This document shows positions 20,081 through 29,379 of a DNA stretch of 64,000 nt, piece by piece. Source of the DNA: Mesobacillus subterraneus (GTDB lineage: Bacteria; Bacillota; Bacilli; Bacillales; Cytobacillaceae); contig NZ_JXIQ01000078.1 of assembly GCF_000934845.1 (NCBI RefSeq), forward strand, positions 1 through 64,000, written 5' to 3'. Numbering within the stretch: position 1 is the first letter of the stretch; each line of letters starts with the position of its first letter. Made by a program: the position numbers and the translations under genes. The notes below the pieces were generated by a model. It saw nothing but the letters and a program-made list of their open reading frames with translations. It searched no databases and was not told where the DNA came from.

Positions 20081-21202
20081 TCATTTAATGATTTCTTTTC
20101 CTTTTATGAATGTCCATACATCGTGAAAAACGTTCGCACGCTGCAGGGTGTTGATGACAACCAAGATGACTGGACCGACAATCAGACCGAGAAAGCCAAT
20201 GGTTTTAAATCCTACAAATAGAGCGATCAAAGTGGCGAGCGGATCAAGGCCGATGCTGGAAGATAAAATTTTCGGCTCCATGACCTGCCTTTGGACAAGC
20301 ACCACAATATATAAAACGCCCAAACCAATTGCGGAAGCGGTGTCACCTGCAATTGCTTCATAGATGATCCATGGAACAAAGACAACTCCCGTGCCAAGAT
20401 AGGGAACAATATCGACAATCCCGGCAACAAGGGCAATCGTGATCGCATAATCGACACGAAGGATCAGCAAGCCAATCAGGATGATAACTGTAGTAAGTGA
20501 TACAAGGGTAGCCTGAGCCTTTATGAATCCAAATAACGCCTTTTTTAAATCGATAAACACCGTACGGCTGCTTGTTCTTGCTCGTTTTGGCAGCAGCTTA
20601 TTACTGATTGCTGACAATCTGTACCAGTCTTTGCTGATGAAAAAAGTTCCCAATAAGGAGAAAATGAGAATGGTAGCTGCATTAGGGAACCATGTAAGGA
20701 TATTCGGGATTTTTTCGAAAAAATTCTTAATGAAATTGCCTGCTGTCGTCCCAATGTTGGCGCCGACACTTTGAATATTGTTCATAATCGTGTCCTGCTG
20801 ACCTGTATCAAGGCTTTGGAACATTCCTGCCAGTTGGTTATAGAGTGGAATGAGCTGCGCAGCAAATAAGTGCTCTATGTAATTAATCAGGGTAACAAGG
20901 TGTTCAGGAACAACGTTTGCGAGATATTCAGCTCCGGAAGCAATTTCGACAATGAGCAATGTAATCAGCCCCGCAAACAAAGATAGGATTAAGACAAGGA
21001 CAATGATCACTGCCAGTGATCTCGGCATTTTCAGCCGTTCCTGAAAAAAGTTGACCATTGGATTCATCATAAATGCAATCAGGAACCCAATGATAAATGG
21101 ATAAGTGACTTTTGAGACAAAAAACAACGCAAATATTCCTGCGATAATCACGCTGATGACCAGGAAAAAGCGCAGGGTTCGATGAAGATAGATGGGATTC
21201 AA
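20081..21202 (-). CDS. ytvI: AI-2E family transporter-like membrane protein YtvI
   Basis: A 373-aa polytopic membrane protein of the AI-2E/PerM family (about eight hydrophobic segments, with a central hydrophilic region near 90-160). The conserved segment VPYLGTGVVFVPWIIY is present. Some relatives export autoinducer-2 or act as Na+/H+ exchangers; no substrate can be assigned here. The start is taken as TTG at 21202 because AAGGAGG lies seven bases before it, although the frame opens at an ATG nine codons earlier that precedes this ribosome site. Confidence 0.9.
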   Translation of the reverse strand: MNPIYLHRTLRFFLVISVIIAGIFALFFVSKVTYPFIIGFLIAFMMNPMVNFFQERLKMPRSLAVIIVLVLILSLFAGLITLLIVEIASGAEYLANVVPEHLVTLINYIEHLFAAQLIPLYNQLAGMFQSLDTGQQDTIMNNIQSVGANIGTTAGNFIKNFFEKIPNILTWFPNAATILIFSLLGTFFISKDWYRLSAISNKLLPKRARTSSRTVFIDLKKALFGFIKAQATLVSLTTVIILIGLLILRVDYAITIALVAGIVDIVPYLGTGVVFVPWIIYEAIAGDTASAIGLGVLYIVVLVQRQVMEPKILSSSIGLDPLATLIALFVGFKTIGFLGLIVGPVILVVINTLQRANVFHDVWTFIKGKEIIK

Positions 21203-21487
21203 GCAGGTTCCTCCTTTTGGAATCGCCATTCTGACAGGATCAATCTTATTGACTAACTTGCAAGTCGTGGCGGTGTTCCTGAAATGTTATGCTGCAACAA
21301 TATACAGTCTGTCTATAAAAAAGATTCGCCTTTCTTCTGATAATTCCTTTAAAAACCTCAAGTAGCTGAACAATAAATAAGGGAATACGAACAAGTTTCT
21401 GTGGAATATAGTAGAAAATGGAAAAGTGGAAGAGTCTTATTTATAATTATGTTAAAATAGTTTTAACCGTGGAAGGATGACAAATTG

Positions 21488-21946
21488 ATGTTTCAACCTT
21501 TGATATTTCTACTGACTTTGCTGGTGATTGCCTTCGCGGCCAAAAATCAATCATTAATCATTGCCGTGCTGGTCCTTCTGGTGATGAAGCTTGCCGGTGT
21601 AGAAGCAAAAACATTTTCGTTTATCCAGGGAAAGGGGATTAACTGGGGAGTGACGGTCATCACCATAGCTGTGTTAGCCCCGATTGCTAGCGGTGATATC
21701 GGCTTCAAGGATTTATCTGGCGCGTTCAAATCTTCATATGCATGGATAGCTCTTCTTTCGGGAATGGCAGTTGCGCTGCTTGCAAAAGGCGGTGTGACTT
21801 TGCTGGCGGAAGATCCCCATATCACAACTGCGCTCGTCCTAGGCACGATTTTGGCGGTTTCCATTTTTAAAGGAGTAGCCGTTGGTCCGCTGATAGGTGC
21901 AGGGATTGCCTACGCCGCAATGAAAATCTTTGATCTTTTTAAATAG
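21488..21946 (+). CDS. ytwI: UPF0756 (DUF441) membrane protein YtwI
   Basis: A 152-aa membrane protein with about four to five hydrophobic segments, matching DUF441/YtwI. Function unknown. GGAAGG lies upstream; it is spaced 8 bases from a TTG at 21485 and 11 from the ATG at 21488, so the start could be either. It is followed by the citZ promoter region, as in the B. subtilis order. Confidence 0.92.
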   Translation: MFQPLIFLLTLLVIAFAAKNQSLIIAVLVLLVMKLAGVEAKTFSFIQGKGINWGVTVITIAVLAPIASGDIGFKDLSGAFKSSYAWIALLSGMAVALLAKGGVTLLAEDPHITTALVLGTILAVSIFKGVAVGPLIGAGIAYAAMKIFDLFK

Positions 21947-21990
21947 CCTTTTTTTAAAATAATATTTTCCTCTGAATTAAGTTGTTTTCA

Positions 21991-22019
21991 TTCACAAATA
22001 TCAGATAATTGTTTATAAT
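21991..22019 (+). promoter_or_regulatory. citZ: Sigma-A promoter of citZ
   Basis: TTCACA (21991-21996) and TATAAT (22014-22019) are separated by exactly 17 bases. An ATAA...TTAT dyad (22005-22016) overlaps the -10 region and resembles half-sites of CcpC, the B. subtilis citrate-responsive repressor, though this is weak evidence. Confidence 0.7.
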
Positions 22020-22025
22020 AGGACT

Positions 22026-22309
22026 TGTAACTGCTTCCAATTATGCGCAGGCATTGGAGAGATGCAGGAATTCATTGTTTTTATTTTTCAAAAATGTAAG
22101 CATTTTCTTTTTTGCCGGTTACTTGAGCAAGCGCTCGAAAACAGCTTATAATGGCAAAATTAGTAAGATCGGTCTGTCGCCGGCGTATGGTTCGGCTTTT
22201 CGAAAATATGTCAGAAAATCACTTTTTTCTGATCGCTGTCTTGTACAGCAATTCATTTACAGACAAATGATGGGGTATGGGGAATTTAAACGACAAAGGA
22301 GAGATTTGT
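22026..22309 (+). other. Long citZ 5' leader
   Basis: From the predicted start point to the citZ ATG there are about 285 bases with no credible gene. An open frame from 22009 begins at the promoter and runs into citZ in another frame without a ribosome site. Long structured citZ leaders bound by aconitase are known in B. subtilis. I see no strong hairpin here that would prove the same. Confidence 0.45.
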
Positions 22310-23431
22310 ATGACAGTAACACGTGGTCTTGAAGGGGTAGTGGCTACAACATCTTCAATCAGTTCGATCATCGATGATACGCTGACGTATGTTGGTTATG
22401 ATATTGATGATTTAACTGAAAATGCTAGTTTCGAAGAAGTAATTTACTTATTATGGCATCGCAAGCTTCCTACAGCGGCAGAATTGGAAGAATTGAAGAC
22501 ACAGCTTGCAGAAAATGCAGCGTTGCCTAAGGAAGTACTCGAGCATTTCAAGATGTATCCAATCGATAAAGTCCATCCAATGGCTGCCCTCCGCTCGGCT
22601 GTGTCACTTTTAGGATTATATGATGATGAAGCTGATGTAATGGAAAAAGAAGCGAATTATCGAAAGGCGGTCCGTCTGCAGGCGAAAATGCCAGCAATCG
22701 TTGCGGCATTCGCTAGAGTCCGAAAAGGTCTTGAGCCAGTACCGCCAAGAGAAGACCTTAATTTCGCAGCGAACTTTCTTTACATGCTGACAGGCGAGGA
22801 ACCTGAACAAATAGCGGTAGAAGCGATGAACAAGGCGCTTGTCCTTCACGCCGACCATGAACTTAATGCTTCCACTTTTACTGCACGCGTGTGTGTTGCG
22901 ACACTTTCTGATGTATATTCAGGTGTTACCGCTGCCCTCGGTGCGTTGAAGGGACCGCTACACGGAGGAGCAAATGAAGCGGTGATGAAAATGCTGACTG
23001 AAATCGGCACGCTTGAAAATGTGGAGCCGTCAATCCGTCAAAAGCTTGCGAACAAGGAAAAGATCATGGGCTTCGGACACCGTGTCTATCGCCAGGGAGA
23101 CCCTCGTGCAAAGCACTTAAGAGAAATGTCTAAACGGCTGACTGTGCTTACCGGTGAACCACACTGGTACGATATGTCCACTAAGATCGAAGAAATCGTA
23201 ACAGGGGAAAAGAACCTGCCGCCAAATGTAGATTTCTATTCTGCATCTGTCTATCACAGTCTAGGCATTGATCATGATCTGTTTACACCAATTTTTGCCG
23301 TAAGCCGTGTATCCGGGTGGCTTGCCCATATCCTTGAGCAATATGACAACAATCGCCTGATCCGTCCTCGCGCCGATTATATCGGTCCAGGAAAGCAGGA
23401 ATATGTTGCCATTGAAAGAAGAGGAATATAA
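22310..23431 (+). CDS. citZ: Citrate synthase
   Basis: Condenses acetyl-CoA and oxaloacetate to citrate. The 373-aa type II-like short bacterial form has the catalytic residues His218 (PLHGGANE), His257 (GFGHRVY) and Asp308 (VDFYSA). The ATG at 22310 follows AAAGGAGA by seven bases; the frame opening at 22277 lacks a site. It is first gene of citZ-icd-mdh. Confidence 0.97.
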   Translation: MTVTRGLEGVVATTSSISSIIDDTLTYVGYDIDDLTENASFEEVIYLLWHRKLPTAAELEELKTQLAENAALPKEVLEHFKMYPIDKVHPMAALRSAVSLLGLYDDEADVMEKEANYRKAVRLQAKMPAIVAAFARVRKGLEPVPPREDLNFAANFLYMLTGEEPEQIAVEAMNKALVLHADHELNASTFTARVCVATLSDVYSGVTAALGALKGPLHGGANEAVMKMLTEIGTLENVEPSIRQKLANKEKIMGFGHRVYRQGDPRAKHLREMSKRLTVLTGEPHWYDMSTKIEEIVTGEKNLPPNVDFYSASVYHSLGIDHDLFTPIFAVSRVSGWLAHILEQYDNNRLIRPRADYIGPGKQEYVAIERRGI

Positions 23432-23521
23432 AAAGAAGCTGCAATATTTTACTTTTTAGTGAAAAATTGCTGTAATAGGAGAGTGAGGGAAGTCAGTCAT
23501 CAATGCCTGGCTTCCGAAGAG

Positions 23522-23555
23522 CAAAGGTTAGAGGTATAAGGGCTGCTAACCTTTG
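23522..23555 (+). other. Hairpin between citZ and icd
   Basis: CAAAGGTTAG (23522-23531) pairs perfectly with CTAACCTTTG (23546-23555) around a 14-base loop, ending 20 bases before the icd ribosome site. No proper T run follows (ATTTTG), so it looks more like an RNA processing, stability or attenuation element than a full terminator. Confidence 0.55.
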
Positions 23556-23590
23556 ATTTTGAAACGAGGATTTTGGAGGGAGAGAAAACA

Positions 23591-24859
23591 ATGCAAGGTG
23601 AAAAAATCACAGTCAAAGATGGAGTTTTAAACGTACCAAACAATCCAGTTATTCCTTTTATCGAAGGTGACGGCATAGGTCCGGATATCTGGGCAGCTTC
23701 TGTCCGCGTTCTTGATGCAGCGGTTGAAAAAGCATACAAAGGCGAGCGGAAAATTGTCTGGAAAGAGGTATTTGCTGGTGAAAAGGCATTTAACCAAACT
23801 GGCGAATGGCTTCCAAGCGAAACATTAGAGTTGATCAAAGAATACCTGATCGCAATCAAAGGTCCACTGACAACCCCAATCGGCGGAGGAATCCGTTCTC
23901 TGAACGTTGCACTGCGCCAGGAGTTAGACCTGTTTGTATGCTTGCGCCCTGTTCGCTGGTTCGAAGGTGTGCCATCACCTGTTAAGCGCCCTGAAGATAC
24001 TGACATGGTTATTTTTCGTGAAAATACAGAGGATATCTATGCTGGCATCGAGTATGCAAGCGGTTCTGATGACGTCAAGAAACTTATTGACTTCCTGCAA
24101 AATGAATTGGGAGTAAATAAAATCCGCTTCCCTGAAACTTCAGGTATTGGCATTAAGCCTGTTTCCAAACAAGGAACTGAGCGCCTCGTACGTGCAGCAA
24201 TCCAGTACGCTATCGCAGAAGGCCGCAAATCTTTAACACTAGTACATAAAGGCAATATCATGAAATTCACAGAAGGCGCGTTCAAAAACTGGGGTTATGA
24301 ACTTGCTGAAAAGGAATTTGGCGATAAAGTATTCACCTGGGCTCAATATGACAGGATCAAGGAAGAACAAGGAACAGATGCAGCGAATAAAGCACAGTCT
24401 GATGCAGAAGCGGCAGGCAAAATCATTGTAAAAGATGCGATTGCAGATATTTTTCTTCAGCAAATTCTTACTCGTCCAAAGGAGTTTGATGTGGTTGCAA
24501 CGATGAACCTGAATGGCGACTTTATATCTGATGCGCTTGCTGCACAAGTAGGCGGAATCGGAATTGCTCCTGGGGCTAACATTAACTATGAAACAGGTCA
24601 TGCCATTTTCGAAGCTACACATGGAACGGCACCGAAATATGCTGGATTGGACAAGGTGAACCCTTCATCTGTCATCCTTTCCGGCGTCCTGATGCTGGAA
24701 CACATTGGCTGGATTGAAGCAGCGAATTTGATCGTTCAATCAATGGAAAAATCGATCGCTTCAAAGGTTGTAACATATGATTTTGCTCGTTTGATGGATG
24801 GCGCCACAGAAGTGAAAACTTCTGAGTTTGGCGATGTACTGATCAAGAACATGGGCTGA
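23591..24859 (+). CDS. icd: NADP-dependent isocitrate dehydrogenase
   Basis: Oxidatively decarboxylates isocitrate to 2-oxoglutarate. The 422 aa matches the bacterial dimeric enzyme. [11 protein letters not shown], the substrate loop [13 protein letters not shown] (whose serine is the phosphorylation site in E. coli) and [17 protein letters not shown] are visible. The ATG at 23591 follows GGAGGGAG; an ATG six codons upstream lies inside the ribosome site. It lies between citZ and mdh in the TCA cluster. Confidence 0.97.
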   Translation: MQGEKITVKDGVLNVPNNPVIPFIEGDGIGPDIWAASVRVLDAAVEKAYKGERKIVWKEVFAGEKAFNQTGEWLPSETLELIKEYLIAIKGPLTTPIGGGIRSLNVALRQELDLFVCLRPVRWFEGVPSPVKRPEDTDMVIFRENTEDIYAGIEYASGSDDVKKLIDFLQNELGVNKIRFPETSGIGIKPVSKQGTERLVRAAIQYAIAEGRKSLTLVHKGNIMKFTEGAFKNWGYELAEKEFGDKVFTWAQYDRIKEEQGTDAANKAQSDAEAAGKIIVKDAIADIFLQQILTRPKEFDVVATMNLNGDFISDALAAQVGGIGIAPGANINYETGHAIFEATHGTAPKYAGLDKVNPSSVILSGVLMLEHIGWIEAANLIVQSMEKSIASKVVTYDFARLMDGATEVKTSEFGDVLIKNMG

Positions 24860-24868
24860 AAAGGTAGG

Positions 24869-24899
24869 AAAGGCTATCCATTTAACGGGTAGCCTTTAC
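24869..24899 (+). terminator. Weak hairpin between icd and mdh
   Basis: AAAGGCTATCC and GGGTAGCCTTT pair with one G-T pair. The downstream sequence ACATAAAATTTTA is not a clean T run, so partial termination or mRNA end protection is more likely than a full stop. Confidence 0.45.
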
Positions 24900-24932
24900 A
24901 TAAAATTTTATTCGATCTGAGGAGGAAGCCTG

Positions 24933-25871
24933 ATGTCATTGAAACGCAAAAAGATTTCAGTCATTGGTGGAGGATTCACAGGAGCAACAACTGCATTCTT
25001 ACTGGCACAGAAGGAACTCGGGGATGTAGTATTGGTCGATATCCCGCAAATGGAAAGCGCCACAAAGGGCAAAGCGCTTGATATGCTGGAAGCGAGCCCA
25101 GTGCAGGGATTCGATGCCAATATTACCGGTACATCCAGCTATGAAGATACGAAAGACTCAGACATCGTCGTTGTTACTGCAGGTATTGCCCGCAAGCCCG
25201 GCATGAGCCGGGATGATCTTGTCCAGACGAACCAGAAAATCATGAAAAATGTCGCCCAGGAAATAGCCAAGCATTCCCCAAACAGTTTCATTGTTGTATT
25301 GACGAACCCTGTAGACGCGATGACTTATACTATTTTCAAGGAATCTGGTTTTCCTAAAAACAGAGTAATCGGCCAGTCTGGAGTGTTGGATACTGCTCGT
25401 TTCCGTACATTCGTAGCCCAGGAATTGAATCTTTCTGTAAAAGATATAACAGGTTTTGTTCTTGGAGGACACGGAGATGATATGGTGCCACTAGTGCGTT
25501 ATTCATATGCAGGAGGGATTCCGCTTGAGACATTAATTCCAAAAGAACGTCTGGAAGCGATTGTAGAGCGTACACGCAAAGGCGGAGGAGAAATTGTCAA
25601 CCTTCTTGGGAATGGGAGTGCCTATTATGCGCCTGCAGCTTCACTAGTAGAAATGTGTGAAGCGATCCTTAAAGACCAGCGCCGTGTTCTTCCAGCAATT
25701 GCCTATCTTGAAGGGGAATATGGATATGAAGGAATTTACCTAGGAGTTCCGACAATTCTGGGAGCCGGTGGAATTGAGAAAGTTATTGAGCTTGAATTAA
25801 CGGCGGAAGAAAAATCTGCACTAGATCAATCTGCGGAGGCAGTCCGCAAGGTAATGGCTGTGCTAGCGTAA
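24933..25871 (+). CDS. mdh: Malate dehydrogenase (LDH-like type)
   Basis: Interconverts malate and oxaloacetate with NAD. The 312-aa protein is of the LDH-like MDH class. It shows the Rossmann [10 protein letters not shown] at 11-20, the acidic Asp36 that selects NAD, the substrate loop RKPGMSR (87-93), NPVD at 125-128 and the catalytic His180 in [10 protein letters not shown] good GAGGAGG ribosome site precedes the ATG. A strong terminator follows. Confidence 0.97.
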   Translation: MSLKRKKISVIGGGFTGATTAFLLAQKELGDVVLVDIPQMESATKGKALDMLEASPVQGFDANITGTSSYEDTKDSDIVVVTAGIARKPGMSRDDLVQTNQKIMKNVAQEIAKHSPNSFIVVLTNPVDAMTYTIFKESGFPKNRVIGQSGVLDTARFRTFVAQELNLSVKDITGFVLGGHGDDMVPLVRYSYAGGIPLETLIPKERLEAIVERTRKGGGEIVNLLGNGSAYYAPAASLVEMCEAILKDQRRVLPAIAYLEGEYGYEGIYLGVPTILGAGGIEKVIELELTAEEKSALDQSAEAVRKVMAVLA

Positions 25872-25889
25872 GGCTGATATCTCGCTTTA

Positions 25890-25919
25890 AGAAATCGGGG
25901 AATTTTCCCCGATTTTTTT
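25890..25919 (+). terminator. Terminator after mdh
   Basis: AAATCGGGG and CCCCGATTT enclose AATTTT and run into seven T residues. Confidence 0.88.
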
Positions 25920-25949
25920 ACACTTCGATTGCAAAGGGGTAGATGCAAA

Positions 25950-26426
25950 TTGTTGCTTGGTAGAAAACGTAAGCTTGGCAGGAAAATAGAAGAAATCACT
26001 ATCGGAGAAAAATTAACACTTACAGAAAAAATCGAAGATAAAGACCTGCTGCTGTATTTAGGCTTGACCAATGATGCGAATCCTTTGTATATCCAGCATG
26101 ATTATGCATCGCAAACACCATATGAAAAGCCAATTGTTCCTGTGATCATGCTGAATGGGATTATTACTTCGGCTATTTCCAAGTACCTTCCAGGACCTGG
26201 AAGCCATATTCTTAAGCAAGATCTCGAATATGTAAAACCAGTCTATCATTATGGAACAGTACAATTCCTGTTTGAAGTGACCGAGGTCATCAGAAGCAAG
26301 CACCATATTGTGATTGCAGTTACTGGAAAAAATGAAGAGGAGGAGACAGTGGTAAAGGGACAATTGCTTGTCTGTCCGCCATACCCAGTTCAGCAAATGG
26401 ATGGAAAGGCATTGGAAAATTTTTAG
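25950..26426 (+). CDS. MaoC-like hotdog-fold protein
   Basis: A 158-aa protein of the MaoC/R-hydratase type. The hydratase motif appears as NDANPLYIQHDYA (normally D-x-x-N-P-x-H); His is replaced by Tyr in the usual place but a His follows three residues later, so activity as a hydratase is uncertain. IVPVIMLNGIITS follows, as in the fold. The start is probably TTG 25950, ten bases after AAAGGGG; TTG 25929 is possible. It lies alone between the mdh terminator and phoPR. Confidence 0.75.
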   Translation: MLLGRKRKLGRKIEEITIGEKLTLTEKIEDKDLLLYLGLTNDANPLYIQHDYASQTPYEKPIVPVIMLNGIITSAISKYLPGPGSHILKQDLEYVKPVYHYGTVQFLFEVTEVIRSKHHIVIAVTGKNEEEETVVKGQLLVCPPYPVQQMDGKALENF

Positions 26427-26486
26427 TGTATTCGATGTACCTGATTGTTTGATGCACTCAGAGTGGACTGTATAAAATAAGAGTTG

Positions 26487-26517
26487 GAGCGGAAGAAAAA
26501 AATCCGCTCTTTTTTTA
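26487..26517 (+). terminator. Terminator before phoPR
   Basis: GAGCGGA and TCCGCTC form a seven-base stem around an A-rich loop and run into seven T residues. It ends the MaoC-like gene transcript. Confidence 0.8.
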
Positions 26518-26604
26518 ATTTGATTTTCCTTTATGAATTGATAGTATAATGGAGATAGAACGAATTGGGTGAATCAGGGGTAATAACTTTTTTTGGAGGC
26601 TTAC

Positions 26605-27318
26605 ATGAACAAGAAAATATTGGTTGTGGATGATGAACAATCTATTGTGACATTGTTAAAGTATAATCTTGAACAGGCAGGTTACTCAGTTGTGACCGGA
26701 ATGGACGGGGAGGAAGGGATTCGCCTTGCTGTAGAAGAAAAACCCGAATTGATGGTCCTGGATTTGATGCTCCCTAAGCTTGACGGCATGGAAGTTTGCA
26801 AGCAACTCAGGCAGCAGAAAGTCAATGTTCCCATTTTAATGCTGACAGCAAAGGATGACGAGTTTGACAAGGTGCTTGGCCTAGAGCTGGGTGCAGACGA
26901 TTACATGACAAAGCCGTTCAGCCCGCGAGAGGTTGTCGCAAGGGTAAAAGCCATCCTAAGAAGGGTGCAGGCAGTGCCGGATCCTGAGGGAAAACTGGAG
27001 GATGAGGGCCAGATCAATATTGGCGAACTGAGGATTATGCCTGATTTCTATGAAGCTTATTTCATGGAGAATATGCTCGATTTAACCCCGAAGGAATTCG
27101 AATTGCTTCTCTATCTTGCGAGGAATAAAGGCCGGGTCTTGACGCGGGATCAACTATTAAGCGCGGTCTGGAATTATGATTTTGCTGGGGACACAAGAAT
27201 TGTCGATGTACATATAAGCCATTTACGTGAAAAAGTGGAACAAAACACAAAAAAGCCGTCCTATATCAAAACAATCCGCGGACTTGGCTATAAGCTGGAG
27301 GAACCGAAGGGAGAATGA
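26605..27318 (+). CDS. phoP: Phosphate response regulator PhoP
   Basis: OmpR-family response regulator of phosphate starvation, 237 aa. The receiver domain has the acidic pair Asp9/Asp10, phospho-acceptor Asp53 (VLDLMLP), Thr81 and Lys103 (TKPF). The C-terminal winged helix (about 135-235) shows LTPKEFELLLYLA and VDVHISHLREK. The ATG at 26605 follows GGAGG; the frame opens four codons earlier within the ribosome site. Its stop overlaps the phoR start (ATGA). Confidence 0.97.
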   Translation: MNKKILVVDDEQSIVTLLKYNLEQAGYSVVTGMDGEEGIRLAVEEKPELMVLDLMLPKLDGMEVCKQLRQQKVNVPILMLTAKDDEFDKVLGLELGADDYMTKPFSPREVVARVKAILRRVQAVPDPEGKLEDEGQINIGELRIMPDFYEAYFMENMLDLTPKEFELLLYLARNKGRVLTRDQLLSAVWNYDFAGDTRIVDVHISHLREKVEQNTKKPSYIKTIRGLGYKLEEPKGE

Positions 27319-29081
27319 CAAAGTACAGGACAAGGCTGTTATTTGCCCTTATTACCTTGATTATCATCGTACTAATAGGCCTCGGTCTTGTGTTAGGGCA
27401 ATTATTTAAAAATTATTATATCAATTCTTTTAACGAACGATTAAAGATTGAAATCAATCTTTTAACCTCTAATATTGAAAAAAATGGAGGGCTTGGCTCA
27501 CTGGATCGAGAAGAAATTTCAACGATGAGCCGATTGCTAAACGCCAGAATCACGATCGTAGACCTAAATGGTGAGATCCATTATGATACAGGGGAGCTAT
27601 CCAGCACAAAAATCAGCAAACATAAAGACATTATTAGCAATATTGTGAAAAAGACGCCTAATAAGCAAAACGATCTTGAAGTTAACGGCGCCTTTGATCT
27701 TCATTATTATTGGAATCCCCTCCTTCACACCGGTGAAAAAGAAGGTTATGTATTTCTAACAACAAAGATTGATGAAGTTCAGAAAGCATATCGCCAAATT
27801 TGGTGGATTCTTACCTTTAGTCTAGGCATGGCAATGGTAGTGATCATCCTCCTCGTTACAAGGATTACGAACCGCTACACGAAACCAATTGAATCTGCAA
27901 CAAATGTAGCGATTGAGCTGGCAAAAGGAAACTATCGTGCAAGGACCTATGAGGATCACATAGATGAAACGGGTATGCTGAGTTCGTCCATCAATATCCT
28001 TGCCAGGAACCTTCAGGAATTGATGAGGCAGAAGGAATCTCAGCAGGACAGACTGACGACATTGATCGAAAATATGGGCAGCGGTCTGATCTTGATTGAC
28101 AGCAGGGGATTTATTAACTTGATTAACAAGCCCTACAAGGAAATCTTCAATGTGGAGCCTTCTGAATATTTGTATAAACTATATTATGAAGTGATCGAAC
28201 ATGAGGAAATCATCCGAATGGTGGAAGAAATTTTCATGACCGAGCAAAAAGTAAGGAAGCAAGTCGTCCTTCCGATTGAAATTGAAAGGCGTCATTTCGA
28301 AGTGTATGGAGTGCCAATCATCGGTACGAGCAATGTCTGGAAAGGAATACTCCTTGTATTCCATGACATTACCGAGTTGAAAAAACTTGAACAGATGAGG
28401 AAAGACTTCGTGGCCAATGTCTCGCATGAGCTAAAAACACCAATTACCTCCATCAAGGGCTTTTCTGAAACACTTCTGGATGGCGCGATGCATGATAAAG
28501 CTACACTGGCAGCTTTCCTTGAAATCATCTTGAAAGAAAGTGACCGGCTTCAAGTGTTGATTCAGGAATTGCTAGACCTTTCCAAAATTGAACAGCATGG
28601 TTTCCATCTGTCAGCTGGAGATGTGGATCTCCGCCAGCAAGCAGTGGAAGTGATGGAAATGTTAGAAGGAAAAGCTGCAGAAAAGGGCATTACGCTTTTG
28701 CTTGAAGAGCCAGAAAGACAGGTGGTCATTGAAGGAGATGCGAACAGGCTAAAGCAAGTACTGATCAATCTCGTCAGCAACGCGATCACTTATTCTCAAA
28801 ACGGCAGCAGAGTGGAGGTCAATTTAATTGACCACGGAGACACAGTTTCTATGTTGGTAAAGGATTCAGGTATTGGTATTGAAAAAAGCGAGGTTCCAAG
28901 GATCTTTGAACGCTTTTATCGAGTCGATAAGGCGCGGAGCCGGAATTCAGGAGGAACGGGCCTGGGCCTTGCCATCGTCAAACACATCGTGGAAGCCCAT
29001 AAAGGACAAATAGAGATAACCAGTCAAGTCGGGAAAGGAACCACCTTCACGATTAAACTCTATAAGAAGATGCCTCGATAA
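27315..29081 (+). CDS. phoR: Phosphate sensor histidine kinase PhoR
   Basis: Membrane sensor kinase that phosphorylates PhoP, 588 aa. Two membrane helices (about 9-30 and 162-183) flank an extracytoplasmic PAS-like domain. HAMP (about 185-235), a cytoplasmic PAS domain (about 245-355), the HisKA segment with His371 in NVSHELKTP, and the ATPase motifs (NLVSNAITYS, DSGIGIEK, GGTGLGLAI) follow. It starts four bases inside phoP, so the pair is translationally coupled. Confidence 0.97.
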   Translation: MTKYRTRLLFALITLIIIVLIGLGLVLGQLFKNYYINSFNERLKIEINLLTSNIEKNGGLGSLDREEISTMSRLLNARITIVDLNGEIHYDTGELSSTKISKHKDIISNIVKKTPNKQNDLEVNGAFDLHYYWNPLLHTGEKEGYVFLTTKIDEVQKAYRQIWWILTFSLGMAMVVIILLVTRITNRYTKPIESATNVAIELAKGNYRARTYEDHIDETGMLSSSINILARNLQELMRQKESQQDRLTTLIENMGSGLILIDSRGFINLINKPYKEIFNVEPSEYLYKLYYEVIEHEEIIRMVEEIFMTEQKVRKQVVLPIEIERRHFEVYGVPIIGTSNVWKGILLVFHDITELKKLEQMRKDFVANVSHELKTPITSIKGFSETLLDGAMHDKATLAAFLEIILKESDRLQVLIQELLDLSKIEQHGFHLSAGDVDLRQQAVEVMEMLEGKAAEKGITLLLEEPERQVVIEGDANRLKQVLINLVSNAITYSQNGSRVEVNLIDHGDTVSMLVKDSGIGIEKSEVPRIFERFYRVDKARSRNSGGTGLGLAIVKHIVEAHKGQIEITSQVGKGTTFTIKLYKKMPR

Positions 29082-29184
29082 GCAGATGATCAAGTGGCTT
29101 TTTGAGAACGGAGAAGGGACTTAAATTTCAACACAGACGAAAAGAAGGTTTTTTGAAGGGAACGGTTGAGAGAAGTTTTCCAAA

Positions 29185-29223
29185 TTTACATAGACTTAAC
29201 AAGAGGTTTATTTTCTCTTAACA
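29185..29223 (+). promoter_or_regulatory. PhoP-box-like array of four 11-bp-phased hexamers
   Basis: TTTACA (29185), TTAACA (29196), TTTATT (29207) and TTAACA (29218) are each separated by exactly five bases. The PhoP box of B. subtilis is made of TT(A/T/C)ACA-like direct repeats with about 5-base spacers, so the match is strong, with one degenerate unit. It stands just downstream of phoR and about 50 bases before a terminator, with no gene between. Confidence 0.65.
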
Positions 29224-29270
29224 CTTTACGGGTATCATCATTAGTGAAAACCCCTTCATCCAAGGAACCG

Positions 29271-29308
29271 AAAAAAGCACAAGCAGACCCCGCTTGTGCT
29301 TTTTTCTT
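29271..29308 (+). terminator. Terminator between phoR and polA
   Basis: AAAAAAGCACAAGC (29271-29284) and GCTTGTGCTTTTTT (29292-29305) form a 14-base stem around AGACCCC. It ends phoPR or a short PhoP-box-driven transcript. Confidence 0.9.
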
Positions 29309-29379
29309 ATTTTTTTCTTTCTATCGTCTCTCGTGATAAAATAGGAAGAAAATTCTCATGATCCTGGAGGAGGGATGGC

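Noticed and set aside
22009-22332. 107-codon open frame upstream of citZ
   Set aside because: It begins inside the citZ promoter, has no ribosome site and overlaps the start of citZ in another frame.
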